Part shown: piece after piece, positions 1 through 8,054 of the stretch
Numbering within the stretch: position 1 is the stretch's first letter
How the letters are laid out: every line of letters starts with the position of its first letter
Source: Dechloromonas agitata is5
Lineage (GTDB): Bacteria; Pseudomonadota; Gammaproteobacteria; Burkholderiales; Rhodocyclaceae
Direction: 5' to 3'
Length of the DNA stretch: 64,000 nt
Assembly: GCF_000519045.1 (NCBI RefSeq)
Contig: NZ_KI912532.1
Span: forward strand, 2,046,001 to 2,110,000
Translations under genes and position numbers: made by a program
Notes under the pieces: generated by a model
What the model was told of the DNA's origin: nothing
What the model saw: the letters and a program-made list of their open reading frames with translations, nothing else
The model's database searches: none

Positions 1-1214
1 CCTGGCGTCCGGTACTTGTAGTTGTCGATGCCGTCGTTGACGGTCGATACGCCGGTCGTGTTGTCGTAGGCACTGCCGACGCTGCTCAGGTCTTCGTAGC
101 GGTAGGTGGTGCCGGCGGTGACCAGGGTGGCGCCGAGCGGCTGCTGGGTGCTGGCTTCCAGGTAGTATTGGGTTTGGTCGGCCTTGTAGTAGGAACCTTC
201 ATAGAAGGAATCCTGCTTGTGCTTGGCGTAGCCGACGGCAAAACGCAGGCTGCCTTCGCCGAGCTTGCGGGTGGCGCTGGAAATGAATTGCTGGCGGTCG
301 GTAAAGATGATTTCCGACATGCCGCCCCGGCCGTCGGTGTAGGGGATCACCGTGCCGGTGGAGGGGTCGATCCAGCCGTTGCGGTCCGGCGAGCCGTTCC
401 TGCCCTTGCTCCAGTCGAAGGGGTTGCCGCTCATGCTGGCCTTGACGCCGCTGTAGTCGGTGCCCATGGCGCCGCCCATCCGCTTTTCCTCGACCACGTC
501 GAGGCGGCCCCTGAGTTTGAAGCCGCCGATGTCGTCGACGAAGAAGCCGAGACCGCCCATGTTGCGTTTGAAACCGGTGTATTCGGAAACGCCGTTGCCG
601 TCGCCATCGACCGTGTCGTGCTGGTTGTGGCTGAAGTTGGCGGTCAGCGCGCCACCGGCGAAGGTCTTGGCGCCGAACAGGTCGGTATTCCATTGGCCGA
701 AGGAGCCGAACTGCTGATTGGCCATGAATTCATCCTTGAGCGGGCGGCGGGTGACGATATTCACCGAACCGGCCAGCGCCTCGGGGGCGATCAGGCTGCT
801 GCCGGCGCCGCGCGAGATGTCGATGCGCTCGATGCCGCCCAGGTTCACGCTGTCCAGGCCATAGGCGGTGGACACCGACGAGAAGATCGGAATGCCGTCG
901 ATGAGCAGTGTGGTGTAGCGGCCGGGCAGGTTGTTGAGCACGACGTTGCGCACGTTGCAGATCGAGCATTCGGTCTGCACCGAGATGCCCGGGCGCTTGT
1001 CGAGCGCCTCGGTGAGCATCGTGGCGCCGGTTTTTTCGAGTTCGCGGGCGCCGATCGATTCCGTGGCGACGATCTCGTCGCGCAGCACGGGCTTGGCGCC
1101 AACGCTGCGGCCGGAGGATACGGTGACATCGCCGAGCTGCTTGTCGGCCAGCGCCGGCAGGGCGAAGGCCAGGGCCAGCGCGGCGGCCAGCGGGCGAAGC
1201 GCATGCGTGTTCAT
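1..1214 (-). CDS. TonB-dependent outer membrane receptor (C-terminus cut by window edge)
   Basis: Outer membrane receptor that imports a metal chelate or heme-like ligand using TonB energy. The ATG at 1214 follows an AGGGAG ribosome site and opens a signal peptide of about 23 residues ending ALA. A TonB-box-like DVTVSS comes next, then a plug domain with the typical segments RGAGSSLIAPEALAG and VNIVTRRP. About 404 residues are visible and the rest of the barrel lies outside the window. The plug carries a CSIC motif (Cys83, Cys86), which is uncommon in this superfamily. It is the last gene of the minus-strand hemP-tonB-exbB-exbD unit, so iron-regulated uptake is likely. The ligand cannot be read from sequence; heme, a siderophore or copper remain possible. 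Confidence 0.85.
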   Translation of the reverse strand, partial: MNTHALRPLAAALALAFALPALADKQLGDVTVSSGRSVGAKPVLRDEIVATESIGARELEKTGATMLTEALDKRPGISVQTECSICNVRNVVLNNLPGRYTTLLIDGIPIFSSVSTAYGLDSVNLGGIERIDISRGAGSSLIAPEALAGSVNIVTRRPLKDEFMANQQFGSFGQWNTDLFGAKTFAGGALTANFSHNQHDTVDGDGNGVSEYTGFKRNMGGLGFFVDDIGGFKLRGRLDVVEEKRMGGAMGTDYSGVKASMSGNPFDWSKGRNGSPDRNGWIDPSTGTVIPYTDGRGGMSEIIFTDRQQFISSATRKLGEGSLRFAVGYAKHKQDSFYEGSYYKADQTQYYLEASTQQPLGATLVTAGTTYRYEDLSSVGSAYDNTTGVSTVNDGIDNYKYRTP

Positions 1215-1297
1215 GATGATTGCTCCCTGAGTGCTTTTTTTGGTGTGGTGGATCATGAAAAAGGCCGCTCGCAAGCGGCCTGTCGAAGGCGAGGCGA

Positions 1298-1723
1298 TTA
1301 CGGCTGGCCTTCTCCCGGCTGGGTGACGAAGCCGATCTTGGTCAGCCCGGCCCGGCGGGCGGCGCTCATCGTCTCGGCCACCGTTTCGTAGCGGGTGTTG
1401 CGGTCGGCCTTGAGATGCATCTCGACGTTGGCGTCCTGGGCCACGGCGTCGCGGAACTTCTGCTCCAGGCCGTTGCGGTCCACCGTGTCGTTGCCGACAT
1501 AAACGAGGTTCTCGCCGGTGATCGAAACCTGCAACGTCATCGGCTTTTCCGGCGTCGGCGTGCTGGCGGCGCGCGGCAGGTCGACCTTGACCGAATGCGT
1601 CATCAGCGGCGCGGTGATGATGAAGATGATCAACAGCACCAGCATCACGTCGACCAGCGGCGTCATGTTGATTTCCGCGGTCGGCATCTGGCTGCCCGGC
1701 GAATTGAAGGAACCCATCGCCAT
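1298..1723 (-). CDS. exbD: Biopolymer transport protein ExbD
   Basis: Component of the TonB-ExbB-ExbD inner membrane motor that passes proton-motive force to outer membrane receptors. The 141 residues contain a short cytoplasmic N-terminus, the family motif EINMTPLVDVMLVLL with the essential membrane aspartate, one transmembrane helix and a periplasmic domain. I chose the ATG at 1723, one base after the exbB stop, over an upstream ATG inside exbB. It lies between exbB and the receptor gene in a tightly packed operon, which supports a shared role in iron or heme import. Confidence 0.93.
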   Translation of the reverse strand: MAMGSFNSPGSQMPTAEINMTPLVDVMLVLLIIFIITAPLMTHSVKVDLPRAASTPTPEKPMTLQVSITGENLVYVGNDTVDRNGLEQKFRDAVAQDANVEMHLKADRNTRYETVAETMSAARRAGLTKIGFVTQPGEGQP

Positions 1724-1724
1724 G

Positions 1725-2468
1725 TTATGCGGCCTCCGTCGCGGCGCGGGCACGCATCGGGTGGATCTGCGCGCTGTTGGCCACGAAAGGCTTGCCGACG
1801 GTGAAGAAGGCGTGCAGGTCGTGGGCGAAGGCGTCGAGGTCGGCCAGCACGACGCGGTTGGCGCGGGTGAAGGCGTTGTAGGCGAAGACGGCCGGTAGCG
1901 CGACGGCGAGGCCGGCGGCGGTCATGATCAGCGCCTCGCCGACCGGGCCGGCGACCTTTTCCAGCGCGGCCTGACCCGAGAGGCCGATGGCGACCAGGGC
2001 GTGATAGATGCCCCACACGGTGCCGAACAGGCCGACGAAGGGGGCGGTGGCGCCGGTGGTGGCGAGCAGGGTCAGGCCGTTTTCCATGCCGGCCTGGGTC
2101 ACCATTAGCTGTTGGCGTAGGGCGCGCTCCATCTGCTCGGCCGGGTCGAAGCGGGAGGCCAGGCGGCCGGTGACGGCCTCGCACTCATGGTTGCAGCAGT
2201 TGGCCTGCTCGGCGAGCTGGGCGTAGGGACTGTCCTCGCCGTTCTGGCGGAGCTTCTCGATGCCCTCGGCGACGCTGGTCGCGGCCCAGAAGCCGGCTAC
2301 TGCCCTGGCGGCGCGGCGGGTGCGATACCAGTCCCAGGCCTTGGCCAGGATCAGGTACCAGCTGGCGATCGACATGGCGGCCAGGATGTAGGCCACAGTA
2401 TGCGAGACGACGTCGCCGGCAGCCCACAGGTGGGCGAAGCCAAAGGCGTTTTGGGCGGTTTCCTGCAT
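1725..2468 (-). CDS. exbB: Biopolymer transport protein ExbB (MotA/TolQ/ExbB family)
   Basis: Proton-channel subunit of the TonB energising complex in the inner membrane. The 247-residue length is normal. Three hydrophobic segments are visible: near residues 24-44, and a pair in the C-terminal half that includes LLATTGATAPFVGLFGTVWG, the MotA/TolQ/ExbB signature. The start at 2468 lies two bases after the tonB stop, and exbD follows one base after its stop, so the three are surely cotranscribed. A cysteine pair (CCNHEC) in the cytoplasmic loop is slightly unusual. Confidence 0.94.
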   Translation of the reverse strand: MQETAQNAFGFAHLWAAGDVVSHTVAYILAAMSIASWYLILAKAWDWYRTRRAARAVAGFWAATSVAEGIEKLRQNGEDSPYAQLAEQANCCNHECEAVTGRLASRFDPAEQMERALRQQLMVTQAGMENGLTLLATTGATAPFVGLFGTVWGIYHALVAIGLSGQAALEKVAGPVGEALIMTAAGLAVALPAVFAYNAFTRANRVVLADLDAFAHDLHAFFTVGKPFVANSAQIHPMRARAATEAA

Positions 2469-2470
2469 GC

Positions 2471-3112
2471 TTATTGCTCCAATTTGAAAATGATCGGGAC
2501 GAGAACGAAGCTCTGCACGGCGGTGTCGCCGCGCTTGGCCGGGATGAATTTCCAGTGGCGCACGGTCTTCTGCGCCGCCTCGTCGAGGCGCTGGCTGCCG
2601 GAGGAGGTCTTGATCTCGACGCTATCCGCCGTGCCTTGCGGGGTGACGGAGACGCGCAGGATGACCTTGCCTTCCTCGCCCATGCGGCGGGAGAGCGGCG
2701 GGTAGGGCGGCGCCGGGTTGGCCAGGTAGTCGGCGTCGAAACGGGCCTGGGTCAGCGGCTCGGGGGCTGGCGGGGCGGGCGGTGCCGGCTTGATGTCGGG
2801 TGGGGTGGCGACCGGGGCGGCAGGCGCCGGTTGCGTGCTTTGGGTCGCTTCGATGACCGGCACCGGCTGCGGCTTCTGCGGCGTGGGCTGCTGGCGCACC
2901 GGCTGTGGCTTGACCACCGGCAGGGGCTTGGCTTCGGGCGGCTTTTCCTGGGCTGGCTGGATCAGATCGACGATCAGCGGCATTTCCATGATCTGCGGCG
3001 CCACGGTCTTGGCGGCCATGATGATCAGGAAGACCCCGACGTGGGCGCCGATCACGATGCCCAGCAGGCCGCCGCGGCGGGCTGTGGTGGGGCGGGAGAG
3101 GGCGTAGCTCAT
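2471..3112 (-). CDS. tonB: Energy transducer TonB
   Basis: Periplasm-spanning protein that couples ExbBD to TonB-dependent receptors. The 213 residues show one N-terminal membrane anchor (GIVIGAHVGVFLIIM) and a long proline/lysine/alanine-rich spacer at about residues 50-125. The C-terminal TonB domain has the typical PPYPPLSRRMGEEG and VRHWKFIPA segments. It follows hemP by 109 bp and overlaps no other gene. With exbB and exbD immediately downstream it forms a complete motor beside a receptor, so it probably serves that receptor and perhaps the one at 17-19 kb. Confidence 0.94.
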   Translation of the reverse strand: MSYALSRPTTARRGGLLGIVIGAHVGVFLIIMAAKTVAPQIMEMPLIVDLIQPAQEKPPEAKPLPVVKPQPVRQQPTPQKPQPVPVIEATQSTQPAPAAPVATPPDIKPAPPAPPAPEPLTQARFDADYLANPAPPYPPLSRRMGEEGKVILRVSVTPQGTADSVEIKTSSGSQRLDEAAQKTVRHWKFIPAKRGDTAVQSFVLVPIIFKLEQ

Positions 3113-3221
3113 AAATTTGTTCGGATGTGGCCCCGGAGCGCGGCAAAAAGACCCTGGCTCGCTGGCTGTCGGCTTGCTGGCTGTGGGAACGAGAGATTTA
3201 CAACGGAGAGAAAAAACGCGT

Positions 3222-3398
3222 CTATTTGGTCAGGATCAGCTTGTTTTCGCGGGTCACGCGCAGCAGGTAGCACTGGCCGGCATGCTCGATCTCGACCGAC
3301 GAAGCGCCCTGCAACAGGTTGTGGCTCGGAATGCGCGAGCGTTGCCCGGCAGGCGAACTGGCCAGGGTCGGGACAGGCGGTTTGGGTTGGCTGTTCAT
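3222..3398 (-). CDS. hemP: Hemin uptake protein HemP family (58 aa)
   Basis: Small cytoplasmic protein of the HemP family, usually the first gene of heme uptake loci and reported in some bacteria to act as an iron-dependent regulator or helper of heme receptor expression. The reading gives 58 residues. The conserved C-terminal half begins at RIPSHNLLQG, continues SSVEIEHAGQCYLLRVTREN and ends KLILTK. The ATG at 3398 is the first codon of the operon and lies just downstream of two Fur-like boxes. A longer reading frame on the same strand (3109-3411) is an out-of-frame shadow. HemP points to heme as the cargo of the operon, though it also occurs beside other TonB systems. Confidence 0.88.
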   Translation of the reverse strand: MNSQPKPPVPTLASSPAGQRSRIPSHNLLQGASSVEIEHAGQCYLLRVTRENKLILTK

Positions 3399-3413
3399 GA
3401 TTTTGATTCAAAC

Positions 3414-3453
3414 GAGAATAGTTCGCATTATTTTGTTAATGAGAATGATTGTC
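3414..3453 (-). promoter_or_regulatory. Two Fur-like boxes upstream of hemP
   Basis: The 19-mer at 3435-3453 (GTTAATGAGAATGATTGTC) matches the classical Fur consensus at 15 of 19 positions. A second, weaker copy at 3414-3432 matches about 12 of 19. They sit 16 and 37 bp upstream of the hemP start in an AT-rich stretch, so iron repression of the operon is the natural reading. The divergent arsR gene starts 97 bp away. Confidence 0.75.
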
Positions 3454-3549
3454 AACAATATTTTGGCCTAGTCCGGAAGGTTTATGCCATGGCGTCGCTT
3501 CTTCCAGAATCGCCTTGAACTTTTGAAATCATTCGATATTATTCAAATT

Positions 3550-3909
3550 ATGGAAACACTAAACGCCGCTGAACTTCTCGCAGCCCTGGGGCATGAATCC
3601 CGCCTCGGCATCTTCCGGCTGCTCATCGAAGCCGGGCCGAAAGGCATGCATGCCAGTGCCATCGGTGAGCTGTTGGCGATGGCGCCAGCCACCCTGTCGT
3701 TCCACCTGGGCCACCTTAGCCGGGTCGGGCTGATCCAGGGCGAGCGGGAAAGCCGCTTCATCCACTACAAGGCGAACTTCGCCACCATGGACGAATTGAT
3801 TGCCTTCCTGACCCGCAATTGCTGCCAGAGGGAGCAATGTCTGCCGCGAACGGTGTGTTGCGATACCACGGACAAACGCCGCGGCAGAGCAAAGGCTGGC
3901 GAGGAATAA
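3550..3909 (+). CDS. arsR: ArsR-family metalloid-responsive repressor (first copy)
   Basis: Winged-helix ArsR/SmtB repressor that should leave its operator when arsenite or a related thiophile binds. The 119 residues run from METLNAAELLAALGHESRL through the helix-turn-helix region (MAPATLSFHLGHLSRVGLI) to a cysteine-rich tail with five Cys (NCCQREQC...CC), the likely inducer site. I chose the ATG at 3550; an upstream ATG at 3487 would add residues not typical of the family. TTGAA (3523-3527) and TTCAA (3542-3546) form an imperfect inverted repeat around TCGA just upstream, a plausible autoregulatory operator. It heads the metalloid-resistance island, with the permease gene following closely. 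Confidence 0.88.
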   Translation: METLNAAELLAALGHESRLGIFRLLIEAGPKGMHASAIGELLAMAPATLSFHLGHLSRVGLIQGERESRFIHYKANFATMDELIAFLTRNCCQREQCLPRTVCCDTTDKRRGRAKAGEE

Positions 3910-3924
3910 CGAGGGGAATTGGTC

Positions 3925-5355
3925 ATGGACTGGTTGATAACAGTGGTGCAGAGCGGTTTGGCCAGCCTGGCTTCTTATCTGGCAGCTCATGTCCTGCTCT
4001 GTCTGGTGCCCGCCTTCTTCATCGCCGGCGGCCTGTCGGCACTGGTGCCGCAGCAATCCATCATTCGCTACCTCGGCCCCGATGCCCCGAAGTGGATGTC
4101 GTACTCTGCGGCAGCCGGGGCGGGCAGCCTGCTCGCCGTCTGCTCATGCACCATACAGCCCCTGTTTGCCGGCATCTACAAGAAAGGCGCCGGCCTCGGC
4201 CCGGCGATTACCTTCCTGTTCTTCGCCCCGGCCGCCAATATCCTGGCGCTCTCGTATACCGGGGTCGCCCTCGGTGCTGACTTCGCGATTGCCCGGATTT
4301 TGCTGGCGCTCTCGTTCGGTATCGGCATCGGCATGATCATGGCGGTACTGTTCCGCACCAGCGAGGTTGCCCGCCTGGCAGACAGCCAGACCTTTGCTGG
4401 CGGCGAGGGTGTTTCGCGCAAGGTGCTGCTTTTCCTCGGCACACTGGTCGCCTTGCTGATTGCCGGCACTCTGAAGCTCGATTTCCTGAAAGCTGTCGTG
4501 TTCAGTACCGCCCTGTCCTGGCCAGGCGCCGCTGGCGTGCAGCAACTGCTCGATAGCTGGGTGCCGGTCAACGCCGCCACCGGTGCCGAGGGCCTGAGCC
4601 TGCAGGGGGCTCTGCTCATCGCCCTGCTCGCGGTCATTGGTGCCACCGCCTGGCAGGGCCTGGGCAAGGTCGATGCAGGCTTTAACCGCCTGACGCCCAT
4701 CGCGCTCGGGCTGGTCGTCGCCACCCTGGCGTTTGCCGCCATGGGCGTCCAGGTGACAGCGGACGGCATCAGCCTGACCGTCACCGGCCGCACCCTGGCC
4801 GTAATCGTGACCAGCCTGGCGCTGTTGCCACAGGCTCGCCGTTTCGATGCCTGGGACGTTCAGCAATGGCTATGGGAAACCTGGCGTTTCGTGAAGATGA
4901 TTTTCCCGCTGCTGGTTGTCGGGGTCTTCCTGGTCGGCGTGATTCGGGTCTTCATCCAGCCCGAGTGGATACAGGCCGTCGCCGGCACCAACACCTTGCT
5001 CGCCAACATGGCGGGCGTCGTGTTCGGCGTCTTCATGTATTTCCCGACCCTGGTCGAAGTACCAATCGCCAAGATGTTCCTGTCGCTGGGCATGCACCCG
5101 GGGCCGCTGATCGCCTACCTGATGGCCGACCCGGAGCTGTCCTTGCAAAGCATCCTGATCACCTCCGCCATCATCGGCAAATTGAAGGCCTGGACCTACG
5201 TCGGCCTGGTCGCGCTGTTCTCGACCCTGGCCGGCCTGACCTACGGTGCCTGGGTGGACGGCACCTCGGCCCTGCTGCTGGGTGTCGCGGTGGCCGCCTT
5301 CATCCTGCTGCTGAGTAGCGCGCTGCATGTCATCGAAACCCGCCGCAAGGCTTAA
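3925..5355 (+). CDS. ArsP_1/DUF318-family membrane permease
   Basis: Polytopic inner membrane permease of the ArsP_1 (formerly DUF318) family, whose characterised members expel organoarsenicals such as trivalent methylarsenite; other members have unknown substrates. The 476 residues contain many hydrophobic helices and the family motif AVCSCTIQPLFAGIYKKGAG with Cys73 and Cys75. It is followed by LGPAITFLFFAPAANILAL, and a second half-repeat continues to the end. The ATG at 3925 has GAGGGG eight bases upstream; a TTG at 3919 is less likely. It is preceded by arsR and followed by a CxxC thioredoxin-like gene, the usual company of this subgroup. Organoarsenical export is inferred from family and context only. 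Confidence 0.85.
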   Translation: MDWLITVVQSGLASLASYLAAHVLLCLVPAFFIAGGLSALVPQQSIIRYLGPDAPKWMSYSAAAGAGSLLAVCSCTIQPLFAGIYKKGAGLGPAITFLFFAPAANILALSYTGVALGADFAIARILLALSFGIGIGMIMAVLFRTSEVARLADSQTFAGGEGVSRKVLLFLGTLVALLIAGTLKLDFLKAVVFSTALSWPGAAGVQQLLDSWVPVNAATGAEGLSLQGALLIALLAVIGATAWQGLGKVDAGFNRLTPIALGLVVATLAFAAMGVQVTADGISLTVTGRTLAVIVTSLALLPQARRFDAWDVQQWLWETWRFVKMIFPLLVVGVFLVGVIRVFIQPEWIQAVAGTNTLLANMAGVVFGVFMYFPTLVEVPIAKMFLSLGMHPGPLIAYLMADPELSLQSILITSAIIGKLKAWTYVGLVALFSTLAGLTYGAWVDGTSALLLGVAVAAFILLLSSALHVIETRRKA

Positions 5356-5370
5356 CCCAAGGAGTTCGCC

Positions 5371-5601
5371 ATGCTTATCAAGATTCTTGGAACGGGATGC
5401 GCCAAATGCAACCGCCTGGAACAACTGACCCGCGAAGCGGCCGCCGAACTCGGCATCGCGGCCGATTTCGAGCATGTGACCCAGATGGAACAGATCATGG
5501 CCTATCCCATCATGACCACCCCGGCGCTGGTCGTCGATGAACAGGTCAAATGCTCCGGCCGTATACCCAGCAAGGATGAACTGCGCTCCTGGCTCAGCTG
5601 A
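5371..5601 (+). CDS. Small thioredoxin-like redox protein (CxxC)
   Basis: The 76-residue thioredoxin/glutaredoxin-fold protein resembles the 'redox-active disulfide protein 2' family. The redox motif CAKC sits near residues 11-14, directly after the first beta strand (MLIKILGTG). A cis-proline region PIMTTPALVVDEQV follows, plus one further Cys in VKCSGR. It starts 15 bases after the permease stop behind an AAGGAG ribosome site. Genes of this type often accompany ArsP_1 permeases and probably keep the transporter or its thiol-binding substrate in the right redox state; that role is inference. Confidence 0.85.
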   Translation: MLIKILGTGCAKCNRLEQLTREAAAELGIAADFEHVTQMEQIMAYPIMTTPALVVDEQVKCSGRIPSKDELRSWLS

Positions 5602-5688
5602 TGCGCCGGAAGGCCGGGCGCGCAGCAAGGCCGACGACGGGCCGCGCTTTGGGCGCGTGGTTTTCTATGCCAATGAAAGGGGCTAGTC

Positions 5689-5994
5689 ATGGGTGTCAGG
5701 CGACGCAGTTGGCTCATCGCGATAGTGTCCCTGCTCTGCATCGATATGGCGCAGGCCAGGGGACCTTGGCGGGCGAGTGACGGGAACACCACCGGATGGC
5801 ATTTGATGACACCCGAAGAGCGTGTGGCGCATCAAGCCAGGATTCGCGGGTTCACCAGCTACGAGGCCTGCCATGCCTACCGGCAGGAACATCATCAGCT
5901 GATGGTGGCCAGGGCCAGCGAAAAAGGGCTTGCCGCGCCTGCCGGTCGTCGCGATTTCTGCGATCACTTGAGACAGCCGGCACCCCGGCGCTAA
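5689..5994 (+). CDS. Small exported protein of unknown function
   Basis: I do not recognise a named family with certainty. The 101 residues begin with a charged start and a hydrophobic core (SWLIAIVSLLCIDMAQA) that looks like a signal peptide cleaved after AQA. The mature part is small, basic and His-rich (MTPEERVAHQARIRGF, CHAYRQEHHQLM), with two Cys (CHAYR, FCDHL) that could form a disulfide. Similar small periplasmic proteins are seen near metal-efflux genes, and His/Cys content would suit metal binding, but no function should be assigned. It lies 87 bp after the thioredoxin-like gene and 16 bp before the ferric-reductase gene. Confidence 0.7.
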   Translation: MGVRRRSWLIAIVSLLCIDMAQARGPWRASDGNTTGWHLMTPEERVAHQARIRGFTSYEACHAYRQEHHQLMVARASEKGLAAPAGRRDFCDHLRQPAPRR

Positions 5995-6010
5995 CGGTCG
6001 GTCTGACAAC

Positions 6011-7258
6011 ATGCTGCGCATCATGCCGCTTGCCTTGCTGACTACCCTGCTGGTGGGCATCCCGGTTTACTGGGCATTCCCGGAGGGTCTGGGCATCTGG
6101 CGCAGCGCCGCCATCGTCTCCGGCTGGCTGGGTTCCGGTCTGCTGCTGGCCAACCTGCTGTGCATGATCCGGGAGCCATGGTTGGCACAGTGGCTTGGTG
6201 GCCTGGAAAGGATGTATGGCTGGCACCACTGGTTTGGTCTGGCGGCCTACATCGTCATCCTATGTCATCCGCTTGCCCTGGCGCTCGATGCCTGGGCCGA
6301 GCAACCCGCGCTGGCCTGGGCGGTGCTGGCGCCCTGGCAGCAGAGCTGGCCGGGGTGGCTGGGTTGGCTGGCACTGCTTTGCCTGATGGCAGGCATGAGC
6401 AGCGCGTTGGCCTCGCGGACACCGTATTCGACCTGGCGCCGGCTGCATTGGCTGCTCGCCGCGGCCATCATTTTGGCGGTGGCCCATTTGTTCGTGCTCG
6501 GGCTGGATTTTCCCTTGCTCTGGTCGCCACTGCTTGCCATCGGCTTCATTCTGTGGCGCGTCGTCAGGGCGGATTACGGGCTGGCCGCCACACCATTCGT
6601 TGTCAGCGAGGTGCGGTCGCCGGCCAGGGATATTGTCGAAGTTCAGCTTGCACCCTTGTCCCGGGCGCTTGATGCCCGCCCCGGGCAGTTCGTCTTGGCG
6701 GCCTTTCACGATGGTCCGAATTTTCGCGGTTGCCACGAGTTCCACCCGTTCACCATCAGTGCCCTCGGTGCGCTTGGAGAGTTGTCGCTCGGCATCAAGG
6801 CCCTGGGCGATTGCACACAGCACCTGCAGTCACTGGAGCCGGGCGTTACCGCCAGCATCCAGGGGCCGTTCGGGGATTTTCTCTCCGGGCAGGCAGCCGG
6901 GCGGAGTTTGTGGATAGCCGGCGGCATCGGCATCACGCCGTTTCTCGCTCGCCTGCGTGCCGGCCCACCCACCAGTCCGGTGCATCTGGTTTATCTCTAT
7001 CGGGGTGAACAGGATGCCGCCTATCTGCACGAACTGCGCAGCTTTGCCCAGTCAGGTCAGCATTTCAGCCTGACCGCCCGGGAAAGCGGCAGCAAGGCAC
7101 CGGCATTTTCCGACCTCATTCCTGCAACACCCGAACTGCCGGGAACGAACTGTTACTTGTGCGGCCCCCCGGGCCTGGTCGCCGCGGCTGTCCATTACCT
7201 GTTGGCGCAAGGGGTTCCGGGCGGGCAAATTCATTTCGAACGGTTCGACTTCCGATGA
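6011..7258 (+). CDS. Membrane ferric-reductase-like flavohemoprotein
   Basis: Predicted inner membrane electron-transfer protein of the ferric reductase/NADPH oxidase superfamily. About six transmembrane helices fill residues 1-190. They carry histidine pairs typical of heme ligands (YGWHHWFGLAAYIVILCHPL and RLHWLLAAAIILAVAHLF). A cytoplasmic ferredoxin-NADP reductase-like part follows, with the FAD motif HPFTIS, the nucleotide motif LWIAGGIGITPFLARL and a C-terminal NCYLCGPPG segment. It should pass electrons from NAD(P)H through FAD to hemes across the membrane. The next gene, a cytochrome b5-like protein, overlaps its stop by four bases, so the two are probably partners. Why this module sits inside an arsenic island is not known. 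Confidence 0.82.
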   Translation: MLRIMPLALLTTLLVGIPVYWAFPEGLGIWRSAAIVSGWLGSGLLLANLLCMIREPWLAQWLGGLERMYGWHHWFGLAAYIVILCHPLALALDAWAEQPALAWAVLAPWQQSWPGWLGWLALLCLMAGMSSALASRTPYSTWRRLHWLLAAAIILAVAHLFVLGLDFPLLWSPLLAIGFILWRVVRADYGLAATPFVVSEVRSPARDIVEVQLAPLSRALDARPGQFVLAAFHDGPNFRGCHEFHPFTISALGALGELSLGIKALGDCTQHLQSLEPGVTASIQGPFGDFLSGQAAGRSLWIAGGIGITPFLARLRAGPPTSPVHLVYLYRGEQDAAYLHELRSFAQSGQHFSLTARESGSKAPAFSDLIPATPELPGTNCYLCGPPGLVAAAVHYLLAQGVPGGQIHFERFDFR

Positions 7259-7620
7259 GCCGCAAACTATTCCTTGTCGCGACCGCGCTCTTCTGGATGG
7301 CTGTCGGGGTTGCCTGGCTGGACAGCCGCTCGGGGTCGGCAACGCCGGTTGTGCCACCGGTCGAGGTTGGCAAACGGTTTACCCTGGCCGAGGTCGCCCG
7401 GCATGCCACCGAAGACGACTGTTGGATGGCCATCAACGGCAAGGTCTACGACCTCAGTGCCTATCTGCCGGAGCATCCGTCGCGTCCGGACATCATTTTG
7501 CCCTGGTGTGGCCGGGAAGCCTCGGAGGCCTACCGCACAAAGATGAAGGGGCGGCCCCATTCCGGCATGGCGGATCAGCTGCTGGAGACCTACGTAATGG
7601 GGAGTTTGCTCGCCGAATAG
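7255..7620 (+). CDS. Membrane-anchored cytochrome b5-like heme protein
   Basis: The 121-residue protein has an N-terminal signal anchor (KLFLVATALFWMAVGVAWL) and a cytochrome b5-like heme/steroid-binding domain at about residues 40-120. FTLAEVARHATEDDCWMAIN, GKVYDLSAYLPEHP and a later GRPHSGMADQLL supply the two histidines expected to bind heme. The canonical HPGG is replaced by HPSR and the region holds two Cys. The ATG at 7255 overlaps the stop of the ferric-reductase-like gene (ATGA), implying translational coupling. It is probably a periplasm-facing electron carrier for that reductase. The upstream part of the longer open frame overlaps the reductase gene and is not coding. Confidence 0.8.
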   Translation: MSRKLFLVATALFWMAVGVAWLDSRSGSATPVVPPVEVGKRFTLAEVARHATEDDCWMAINGKVYDLSAYLPEHPSRPDIILPWCGREASEAYRTKMKGRPHSGMADQLLETYVMGSLLAE

Positions 7621-7675
7621 GCTGGCGGCACGCCAGGCCGGTCTGTCAGCATGCCGCCGTTGTTGTACTTATATA

Positions 7676-7693
7676 TTTCTATTATTATAGAAA
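7676..7693 (+). promoter_or_regulatory. Perfect inverted repeat abutting arsR2 start: probable ArsR operator
   Basis: TTTCTAT (7676-7682) and ATAGAAA (7687-7693) are perfect inverted copies separated by TATT, one base before the ATG at 7695. ArsR/SmtB repressors bind AT-rich imperfect palindromes near their own start, so this is a likely autoregulatory operator. It leaves no room for a standard ribosome site. Confidence 0.6.
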
Positions 7694-7694
7694 C

Positions 7695-8045
7695 ATGGAT
7701 ATACAAAACGCTGTTGTCGCCCTGGGCGCCCTGGCCCAGGAAACCCGCCTGCAAGTGTTCCGCTTGTTGGTTCAGGCGGGTGAGGAGGGTTTGGCTGTCG
7801 GGCGCATTGCCGAACTGCTGGGCACCGAACCCAATGGCCGCTTGTCCTTCCATCTGAAGGAACTGGTCAATGCCGGTCTGGCCACGTCGCGCCAGGCCGG
7901 GCGATTCATTTACTACTCGGCCCATTACCCCGCCATGAACGAGCTGCTGGCCTACCTGACCGAGCAGTGTTGCGGCGGGCAGCCCTGTGGCGAGCCGGTA
8001 CCCGTGTGCCAGCCGCAACCCGCAAACTCCTCCTCCATCGTTTAA
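7695..8045 (+). CDS. arsR: ArsR-family arsenic-responsive repressor (second copy)
   Basis: The 116-residue winged-helix repressor is closely related to the one at 3550 but clearly a separate paralogue. MDIQNAVVALGALAQETRL opens the fold, the DNA-binding helix region reads EPNGRLSFHLKELVNAGL, and RFIYYSAHYPAMNELLAYL forms the wing and C-terminal helix. The tail has CCGGQPCGEPVPVC, four Cys suited to arsenite sensing. A perfect palindrome ends one base before the ATG and no Shine-Dalgarno sequence is visible, so translation may be leaderless or weak. It heads arsC and acr3, suggesting a second, separately induced half of the island. Confidence 0.9.
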   Translation: MDIQNAVVALGALAQETRLQVFRLLVQAGEEGLAVGRIAELLGTEPNGRLSFHLKELVNAGLATSRQAGRFIYYSAHYPAMNELLAYLTEQCCGGQPCGEPVPVCQPQPANSSSIV

Positions 8046-8054
8046 GGCCTGTCG

